DNA from: CANKHA01 sp035699705
GTDB lineage: Bacteria; Pseudomonadota; Alphaproteobacteria; Rhizobiales; Xanthobacteraceae
Direction: 5' to 3'
Length of the DNA stretch: 20,981 bases
NCBI GenBank assembly: GCA_035699705.1
Contig: DASSPI010000177.1
Location: 1-20,981, forward strand
Shown: positions 15,790-20,981 of the stretch, piece after piece
Layout of the letters: each line of letters begins with the position of its first letter
How positions within the stretch are numbered: position 1 is the stretch's first letter
Translations under genes and position numbers: made by a program
Notes under the pieces: model-generated
Told to the model about the DNA's origin: nothing
Database searches by the model: none
What the model saw: only the letters and a program-made list of their open reading frames with translations

Positions 15790-17505
15790 ATGACAAACGA
15801 ACTGTCCCGCAACGAGCGCATCAAGGAAGCGAGCGAATACCTGCGTGGCACGCTGGCCGAAGGGCTGCGCGACGAAATCACCGGCGCGATCATCGAGGAC
15901 GACGCGCAGCTGGTGAAATTCCACGGCATGTATCTGCAGGACGACCGCGATCTGCGACCCGAGCGCGGCAAGAAGAAGATGGAGAAGGCCTTCGCCTTCA
16001 TGATCCGTCTGCGCATTCCAGGCGGCGTCTGCACGCCGCAGCAGTTCCTGCAGGTTCAGCACATCGCGCAGACTTATGGCAACCAGACCATGCGGCTGAC
16101 CACGCGGCAGACCTTCCAGCTGCACGGCATCATCAAGTCCAATCTCAAGGCGACCATGCGCGAGATCGACCGCGCGCTGCTGACCACCATCGCCGCCTGC
16201 GGCGACGTCAACCGCAACGTGATGTGCAATCCCAATCCGCTGCAGTCGCGCGCGCATCAGGCCGCCTACGATACCGCGAAGGCGATCTCCGACCATCTCT
16301 TGCCGGCCACCCCGGCCTATCGCGAGATCTGGCTGGAGGGCGAGCGCATCGTCGGCGGCGAGGAAGACGTGGTCGAGCCGATCTACGGCAAGACCTACCT
16401 GCCGCGCAAATTCAAAGTCGTGGTCGCGGTGCCGCCCTCCAATGACGTGGACGTGTTCGCGCACGACCTCGGCTATATCGCCATCCTCGACGAGAACGAC
16501 GATGTGGTGGGTTACAACGTCACCGTCGGCGGCGGCATGGGGATGACCCATGGACAGCCGGAAACCTATCCCCGCACGGCCGAGGTCATGGGCTTCTGCA
16601 AGCCGCAGGAAGCCGTTGCGGTGGCGGAAGCCGTAGTCACCGTGCAGCGTGACTGGGGCGACCGCAGCGACCGCGCCCATGCGCGGCTGAAATACACCAT
16701 CGAAGATCGCGGGCTTGATGCCTTCCGCGCGGAAGTCGAAAAGCGCAGCGGCGTGAAGCTCGGCAAGCCGCAGCCTTTCACCTTCAATTCCACCGGCGAC
16801 CGCTATGGCTGGACCGAGGGCGAAGACGGCAACGGCCATCTGACCTTGTTCGTGCAGAACGGCCGCATCCACGACATCCCCGGCGGTCCGCAATGGATGA
16901 CGGGGCTGCGCAAGATCGCGGAGATGCATCAAGGCGACTTCCGCCTCACCGCCAATCAGAACATCATCATCGCCGGCGTGGCGCCGGATCAGCGCTGGGA
17001 GATCGACAAGCTCGTCGCGCAATACAAGCTGATGCGCGATGCCTCGCCGATACGCCGCAATTCCATGGCCTGCGTCGCCTTGCCGACCTGCGGCCTCGCG
17101 CTGGCGGAGAGCGAGCGCTACCTGCCCGATCTCGTCACCGAGCTGGAAGAGCGGCTGGCCTCGCATGGGCTGAGCGACGACGAGATCGTCATCCGCATGA
17201 CCGGATGCCCCAATGGCTGCGCCCGGCCTTATCTGGCGGAGATTGGCCTCGTCGGCAAAAATCCGGGCAAATACAACCTTTATCTCGGCGCCGCCTTCGA
17301 CGGCTCGCGCCTGTCGAAGCTCTTTGCCGAGGATCTCGATCACAAGGGCATCGTCGCCGCGCTCGATCCGATCTTCGCCGCCTTCATGAGCGAACGGCAG
17401 CCGGGTGAGCGCTTCGGCGACTACACGATCCGCGCCGGCTTTGTCGCTCCGACCAGCAACGGCTCGGACTTCCACAACAATGTCGGGGCAAAGCGGACGG
17501 CCTGA
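15790..17505 (+). CDS. cysI: Sulfite reductase (NADPH) hemoprotein beta subunit
   Basis: The product is 571 residues (E. coli CysI is 570). It reduces sulfite to sulfide with six electrons supplied by CysJ. The coupled siroheme/[4Fe-4S] ligands are complete: Cys428 and Cys434 (MACVALPTC) and Cys473 and Cys477 (TGCPNGC), with the same spacings as E. coli. Other conserved blocks are LVKFHGMYLQDDRD (41-54), LRIPGGV, RLTTRQTFQLHGI (102-114), DVNRNV, YLPRKFK (203-209) and FRLTANQNIIIAGV. Arg73, Arg142, Lys207 and Lys209 align with the anion-binding residues of E. coli SiR. The ATG at 15790 is preferred over 15775, because GAAGGA (15777-15782) lies seven bases before it while the earlier ATG abuts a palindrome. 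CX5C/CX3C also occurs in nitrite reductases, but the full-length match and the cysJ neighbour favour CysI. Confidence 0.95.
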   Translation: MTNELSRNERIKEASEYLRGTLAEGLRDEITGAIIEDDAQLVKFHGMYLQDDRDLRPERGKKKMEKAFAFMIRLRIPGGVCTPQQFLQVQHIAQTYGNQTMRLTTRQTFQLHGIIKSNLKATMREIDRALLTTIAACGDVNRNVMCNPNPLQSRAHQAAYDTAKAISDHLLPATPAYREIWLEGERIVGGEEDVVEPIYGKTYLPRKFKVVVAVPPSNDVDVFAHDLGYIAILDENDDVVGYNVTVGGGMGMTHGQPETYPRTAEVMGFCKPQEAVAVAEAVVTVQRDWGDRSDRAHARLKYTIEDRGLDAFRAEVEKRSGVKLGKPQPFTFNSTGDRYGWTEGEDGNGHLTLFVQNGRIHDIPGGPQWMTGLRKIAEMHQGDFRLTANQNIIIAGVAPDQRWEIDKLVAQYKLMRDASPIRRNSMACVALPTCGLALAESERYLPDLVTELEERLASHGLSDDEIVIRMTGCPNGCARPYLAEIGLVGKNPGKYNLYLGAAFDGSRLSKLFAEDLDHKGIVAALDPIFAAFMSERQPGERFGDYTIRAGFVAPTSNGSDFHNNVGAKRTA

Positions 17506-17507
17506 GC

Positions 17508-18980
17508 ATGGCGATCGAACGCAGTCCGGTCGAAGCGCGGCCGCCGCGCATGGAGGCGCTGGCGCGCCTGCCGCTATTCTTCGCGCTCGATGGAAAGCGC
17601 GCGCTGGTCGCGGGCGGCGGCCCGCCGTCGGCCTGGAAGGCGGAGCTGTTGTCCGCCGCGGGCGCGGCGGTTGAAGTCTATGCCGAAGATCCGTCCGAGG
17701 AGTTGCTGGCGCTGGTGCATGACGCGCCGCGGGGCGCGATTGTGCTGCATCGCCGCTGCTGGCAGGCAGCCGATTTTGCCGGAGCAGCCATCGCCATCGG
17801 CGGCTGCGCCGGCGAGTCCGAGGCGGCGGCCTTTGCCGCGGCCGCCCGCGCCGCGGGCGTGCCGGTGAATGTGATCGACAAGCCTGCCTTCTGCGATTTC
17901 GCCTTCGGCTCCATCGTCAACCGCTCGCCTCTGGTCATCGGCATTTCCACCGACGGCGCGGCGCCGGTCTTTGCCCAGGCCATCCGCGCCAAACTCGAGG
18001 GTTTGATCCCGCTCGGCTTCGGCCGCTGGGCCGCGGCCGCGCGACGCTGGCGCGAGCAGGTGAAAAGCTCCGGCCTTTCTTTCGCCGCCCGCCGCCGTTT
18101 CTGGCATGTCTTCACGGCCTTTGCGGTCGCAAATCCCAACCGCGATCCGCGTGCCGCCGACTACGATCGTTTCCTGGCACAGACCGAAAGTGCGGGCGCG
18201 GCGGTCGAGTCCGGCAGCGTGACCTTGGTCGGCGCGGGGCCCGGCGATCCCGAGTTGCTGACCTTGCGCGCAGTGCGCGCGCTGCAGTCCGCCGACGTGA
18301 TCCTGATCGACGATCTGGTTTCCTCGCAGGTGCTGGATTTCGCCCGGCGCGAAGCAAAAAAGATGCTGGTCGGCAAGACCGGGCACGGCCCGGCCTGCAA
18401 GCAGGACGAGATCAACGCGCTGATGATTTCGCTCGCCAAGGCGGGCAAGCGCGTCGTGCGCCTGAAGGGGGGCGACCCGATGATCTTCGGCCGCGGCGGC
18501 GAGGAAGTGCGCGCCTGCCGGACGGCGAATATTCCGATCGAGGTGGTGCCCGGCATCAGCGCGGCGCAGGCGGTGGCGAGCCGGCTTGGCGTGTCGCTCA
18601 CCCACCGCAAGCATGCCCGGCGCGTGCAATTCGTCACCGGCCATGGCGAAGACGGCAAGCTGCCGGATGATCTTGACTGGAGGAGCCTGAGCGATGCCAC
18701 CGCCACCACGGCGGTCTATATGCCGCTGAAGACGATCGGCGATCTGGTGGCGCGCGCTGTGGCCGCCGGGCTCGATCCCGCCACCCCTGCGGTGGCGGTC
18801 GCCCGCGCGACACGGCCGGATGAGACCGTTATCGCCGCGCCGGTTGCCGAATTGCCCGCGCGGTTGTCAGCAGAAGCGCCGAGCGGGCCCGTGCTGGTCC
18901 TGATCGGCCATGTGTTGGCCGAACGAGCGGCGGAGAGCGTGGCGGAGTGGCTGGGTGAGAAGGAAGCCGCCAGGTTTTGA
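17508..18980 (+). CDS. cysG: Siroheme synthase CysG: precorrin-2 dehydrogenase/sirohydrochlorin ferrochelatase fused to uroporphyrinogen-III C-methyltransferase
   Basis: The product is 490 residues (E. coli 457). It makes the siroheme used by CysI; its start lies two bases after the cysI stop, so it is the third operon gene. Residues about 18-230 form the dehydrogenase/chelatase half: glycine-rich AGGGPPSAWKAELL (35-48) for NAD, NVIDKP (121-126) with Asp124 matching the catalytic Asp104 of enterobacterial CysG, and GISTDGAAPV (145-154). The E. coli ATDDD stretch is replaced by GGCAGES (98-104), and the position of the phosphorylatable Ser128 is Thr148. Residues about 236-475 form the methyltransferase: VGAGPGDPELLTL (241-253), LIDDLVS with Asp268, RLKGGDPMIFGRGGEE (318-333), VVPGISAA, LTHR and the YMPLK loop. 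All three activities look plausible. A short unconserved tail follows residue 475. Confidence 0.94.
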   Translation: MAIERSPVEARPPRMEALARLPLFFALDGKRALVAGGGPPSAWKAELLSAAGAAVEVYAEDPSEELLALVHDAPRGAIVLHRRCWQAADFAGAAIAIGGCAGESEAAAFAAAARAAGVPVNVIDKPAFCDFAFGSIVNRSPLVIGISTDGAAPVFAQAIRAKLEGLIPLGFGRWAAAARRWREQVKSSGLSFAARRRFWHVFTAFAVANPNRDPRAADYDRFLAQTESAGAAVESGSVTLVGAGPGDPELLTLRAVRALQSADVILIDDLVSSQVLDFARREAKKMLVGKTGHGPACKQDEINALMISLAKAGKRVVRLKGGDPMIFGRGGEEVRACRTANIPIEVVPGISAAQAVASRLGVSLTHRKHARRVQFVTGHGEDGKLPDDLDWRSLSDATATTAVYMPLKTIGDLVARAVAAGLDPATPAVAVARATRPDETVIAAPVAELPARLSAEAPSGPVLVLIGHVLAERAAESVAEWLGEKEAARF

Positions 18981-18992
18981 GTAGAGGCGCTT

Positions 18993-20042
18993 TCAGAAAT
19001 ACCGGTCGAAATGCTGTTGTTCGAGCGGAACTCCGCCGAGCCGCAGCACATCCGCCATGGCATTCACCATCGGCGGCGGTCCGGCGAAATACCATTCGAA
19101 TTCCGCCATGCGGTTGGTATGCGCCTGCGACACCACTTCGTGGATCAGGCCGAAGCGGCCGGACCAGTCGCCGGTCGTCTCCAGGCCGGGCTCGGAGATC
19201 GCCGGATGGAAATGGATGCTTGTGCCGAACCCAGGCAACCGGCTCAGCTCTGTTTCGCCGCAGATGTCGCGCGGTGCGCGTCCGCCCATGAAGAAATGCA
19301 CCGTGCGGCCCCGCATCTTGGGTGACGCCGCAACGCCGCGCGCGATCGACAGCATGGGCGAGACGCCTGAGCCGCCCGCCACGCAGACCACGTCGCGGGG
19401 CGAATCTTCGCGCAGATAGGCATGACCATAAGGGCCGTCGATTAAGACGGCATCGCCCGGCTTCACCCGCTCGAATAGCGCGGTGGTGGCTTCGCCGCCC
19501 GGCTTTTTGCGAATCTGGAATTCCCAATCGGTCTGCGGCTCATTAGCAATGTTGCTCATGGAGTAGCCGCGCGGCGCCGACACGCCCGGAATGTAGACCT
19601 GCGCGTATTGGCCGGGCAGGAAACGCTGCGGCTTCTCGCCGCGAAAATTGAATTCCGAAATGTCGTGGGTGACCGGCGTCACGCTCACCAGCGTATATTT
19701 CTGCCGCATCGGTTTGACGCGCGGGATATAGAGATCCTCCAGCCGTTGCCGGATGGTGACATCGCCTTTCGGCCGCGACTGGCAGGCGAGCTTGCGGCCG
19801 CGCTTGCGGTCGCGTTCGGTCAGCACCGGCGCGTTGGGATAAAGGTCCTCGACTTCGCCTTCGACCAGCTCGAAACGGCAGGTGCCGCAGCCGCCCGCAT
19901 TGCATTCGTAGGGCATGCCGAAGCCGGATTTCAGTCCCGCGCGGGTGATGGTGTCCATGCCATCGCAGCTAAAATGCACGTCGCTTTTCTCGATCCGGAC
20001 AACGCCTGCGGGCGATTCGTGCATTGAATCCGTGCCAGCCAT
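18993..20042 (-). CDS. [2Fe-2S] ferredoxin-FAD-NAD(P)H oxidoreductase, oxygenase-reductase type
   Basis: The product is 349 residues. The N-terminal plant-type ferredoxin domain (about 13-100) has Cys47, Cys52 and Cys55 (ECNAGGCGTC) plus Cys87 (LACQS), the standard CX4CX2C...C set. The FAD domain has RGYSMSN (158-164), and the nucleotide domain has CVAGGSGVSPML (220-231) and FAGPPPMVNAM (319-329). The single-chain order ferredoxin-FAD-NAD(P)H matches reductases of soluble diiron monooxygenases and of ring hydroxylases (phenol hydroxylase P5, toluene monooxygenase reductase type). No oxygenase is in the window, so the partner is unknown. The start at 20042 has GGAG (reverse complement of 20048-20051) five bases upstream. 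It converges on cysG with a 12-bp gap and no visible terminator, and is divergent from the aldolase gene. A role in CysI electron supply is unlikely because cysJ is present. Confidence 0.88.
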   Translation of the reverse strand: MAGTDSMHESPAGVVRIEKSDVHFSCDGMDTITRAGLKSGFGMPYECNAGGCGTCRFELVEGEVEDLYPNAPVLTERDRKRGRKLACQSRPKGDVTIRQRLEDLYIPRVKPMRQKYTLVSVTPVTHDISEFNFRGEKPQRFLPGQYAQVYIPGVSAPRGYSMSNIANEPQTDWEFQIRKKPGGEATTALFERVKPGDAVLIDGPYGHAYLREDSPRDVVCVAGGSGVSPMLSIARGVAASPKMRGRTVHFFMGGRAPRDICGETELSRLPGFGTSIHFHPAISEPGLETTGDWSGRFGLIHEVVSQAHTNRMAEFEWYFAGPPPMVNAMADVLRLGGVPLEQQHFDRYF

Positions 20043-20134
20043 GGAAACTCCGATTTGCTTGGAAAAGCGTGAGTTATATAGGATAGAAGGACAAGTCCAG
20101 ACCCCCCGCCCAGCCGAATATTAAGGAACAACGG
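20043..20134. promoter_or_regulatory. Divergent promoter region between the reductase and the class II aldolase gene
   Basis: These 92 bases must drive at least one of the two divergent genes. For the rightward gene, TTGCTT (20055-20060) and TATAGG (20077-20082) are 16 bp apart, a weak sigma70-like match. AAGGAA (20123-20128) is its ribosome site, six bases before the ATG. GGACAAGTCC (20089-20098) is a small dyad that could be an operator. Leftward -35/-10 elements are not clear. Confidence 0.4.
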
Positions 20135-20887
20135 ATGACGAAACTTGAGGCCGTGATCGACGAGCTTGTGAGCGCAAACCGCATCCTGGCCCGGGAGGGG
20201 ATTGTCGATTCCTTCGGGCATCCGAGTATCCGTCATCCCGACCGGCCGGACCGTTTCCTGCTCTCCCGCGCGCGCGCCCCCGACCTGATCGAGGCGTCAG
20301 ACATCATGGAATTCACTCTCGATGGCACGGTGGTCGGCAGCGACGATCGCAAGCCCTATCTCGAGCGTTTCATTCACGGCGCGATCTATGAGGCGCGGCC
20401 GGAGGTCAACGCGGTGGTCCATAATCACAGCCCGAGCGTGCTGCCTTTCGGCGTCACCAAGAAAAAACTCAAGCCCTTGCATCACATGTGCGGCTGCATG
20501 GGCCACGAAGTGCCGACTTGGGATTCGCAGACCAAGTTCGGAGACACGTCGCTGCTCGTGTCCAGCATCGAGATGGGCCGCGACCTGGCCAAGCTGCTGG
20601 GCGATCGCCCGGCGGCGCTGATGCGCGGTCATGGCTGCGTGATCGCAGCGGAAGACATTCGCAAGGCGGTCTATATCGCCTATTACCTCGAGCTCGGCGC
20701 CAAGCTGCAGATGCAGGCCATGCAGATCGGCGGAAACGACGTGACTTACCTCACGCGCGGCGAGGTCGACACCATCATCGAGCGCACCGGGCCTTATTCG
20801 TTCAACCGCGCCGGGGAAAACTGGTGCCGCCGCGCCGGCCGAAAGATGCTGGAGCGACCTGATGAAGTCGTGCTGCTGAAAGGTTAG
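20135..20887 (+). CDS. Class II aldolase/adducin-family lyase or decarboxylase
   Basis: The product is 250 residues, the normal size for the family. The zinc ligands are visible: HNH in VVHNHSP (His96, His98) and RGHGCV (His166). Glu77 (ERFIHGAIY) occupies the catalytic position. In E. coli fuculose-1-phosphate aldolase these are Glu73, His92, His94 and His155. The N-terminal DSFGHPSIRHP (25-35) and FLLSRARAPDLI (41-52) place it in the subgroup annotated only as class II aldolase/adducin-like, which includes aromatic-acid decarboxylases such as those acting on dihydroxyphthalate or pyridine dicarboxylates. The downstream amidohydrolase start, eight bases away, fits a catabolic operon. The phosphate-binding residues used by sugar aldolases are not obvious, so a non-phosphorylated substrate is likely but not proven. 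A good ribosome site precedes the ATG. Confidence 0.85.
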   Translation: MTKLEAVIDELVSANRILAREGIVDSFGHPSIRHPDRPDRFLLSRARAPDLIEASDIMEFTLDGTVVGSDDRKPYLERFIHGAIYEARPEVNAVVHNHSPSVLPFGVTKKKLKPLHHMCGCMGHEVPTWDSQTKFGDTSLLVSSIEMGRDLAKLLGDRPAALMRGHGCVIAAEDIRKAVYIAYYLELGAKLQMQAMQIGGNDVTYLTRGEVDTIIERTGPYSFNRAGENWCRRAGRKMLERPDEVVLLKG

Positions 20888-20895
20888 TAACGTGC

Positions 20896-20981
20896 ATGCA
20901 GTATATTGACGCTTTCAATCATTTCTTCCCGAGCCGCCTGTGGGACAAGATGCTCGAGGCGGAAGGCGCTGCGCGCGATAT
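20896..20981 (+). CDS. Amidohydrolase-family protein (ACMSD-like), N-terminal fragment cut by the window end
   Basis: Only 28 codons are visible. The start MQYIDAFNHFFP followed by SRLWDKMLE is typical of a group of amidohydrolase-2 (ACMSD/uracil-5-carboxylate decarboxylase-like) proteins. These are metal-dependent hydrolases or C-C decarboxylases in small-molecule breakdown. The first metal-binding motif, usually DxHxH, reads DAFNH here, so the first His is Phe. A GTG at 20892 runs into a stop after five codons, so the ATG at 20896 is the start. It lies eight bases after the aldolase stop, with an AAAGG (20879-20883) in the aldolase 3' end. The rest of the protein, needed for a firm call, is off-window. 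Confidence 0.6.
   Translation, partial: MQYIDAFNHFFPSRLWDKMLEAEGAARD

Noticed and set aside
13767..16034. A 755-codon open frame on the minus strand, opposite cysJ and the start of cysI
   Set aside because: The plus strand encodes full-length, motif-complete CysJ and CysI. Long antisense frames are expected in GC-rich DNA, and the antisense product is Arg/Ala-rich with no recognisable domain.
15784..17475. A 563-codon minus-strand frame opposite cysI
   Set aside because: It mirrors cysI almost exactly, has no domain motif, and its composition is that of a GC-driven shadow frame.
20074..20098. Possible second copy of the cys operator near the aldolase promoter (TATATAGG followed by GGACAAG)
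   Set aside because: Only one half-site with about six of eight matches is present, and there is no inverted partner at the 32-bp spacing, so chance similarity is enough.

Overview
The window is a high-GC chromosomal segment, most likely from an alphaproteobacterium of the Rhizobiales (Hyphomicrobiales). Supporting signs are the codon usage, the style of the siroheme synthase and NodT-type outer-membrane factor, a DUF6165 gene, and a GC-rich intergenic palindromic element of the kind common in that order. The taxonomic call is inference from family resemblance; no rRNA marker is present. I see no tRNA, rRNA, CRISPR array, transposase or integrase.

Layout. (1) 2-793 (+) is the 3' part of a EutA-type reactivating factor for adenosylcobalamin-dependent ethanolamine ammonia-lyase, with an unusual His/Asp tail. 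(2) 804-2973 (+) is a visibly AT-richer pair: a TPR protein fused to a GT9-like glycosyltransferase domain, then one base later a DUF6165 protein. (3) 3129-4253 (+) is a two-domain cupin protein ending at a strong intrinsic terminator (4286-4321). (4) 4370-13492 (-) is a four-gene tripartite efflux operon, transcribed in the order outer-membrane factor, membrane-fusion protein, MdtB-like RND pump, MdtC-like RND pump. (5) 13493-13859 is a divergent control region with several dyads and a good promoter for the rightward genes. (6) 13860-18980 (+) is an assimilatory sulfite-reduction operon cysJ-cysI-cysG, with a palindromic repeat between cysJ and cysI. (7) 18993-20042 (-) is a [2Fe-2S]/FAD/NAD(P)H electron-transfer reductase. 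It is divergent from (8) a class II aldolase-family gene (20135-20887, +) and the first 28 codons of an amidohydrolase-family gene (20896 to the window end).

How the genes work together. CysJ (FMN/FAD flavoprotein) passes NADPH electrons to CysI (siroheme/[4Fe-4S]), which reduces sulfite to sulfide, and CysG makes the siroheme CysI needs. The operon is therefore self-contained for the six-electron reduction but carries no cysH, cysD or cysN here. The efflux operon encodes a complete inner-membrane to outer-membrane pump with two different RND subunits, as in MdtABC and MuxABC. The right end looks like the start of a small-molecule catabolic cluster (lyase or decarboxylase, metal-dependent hydrolase or decarboxylase, redox partner) of unknown substrate.

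Most of the window is recognisable metabolism. The less explained items are the His-rich EutA tail, the TPR-GT/DUF6165 pair with near-identical DNA repeats, the metal sites of the cupin, the dyads in the efflux/cys control region, and the right-end enzyme cluster.
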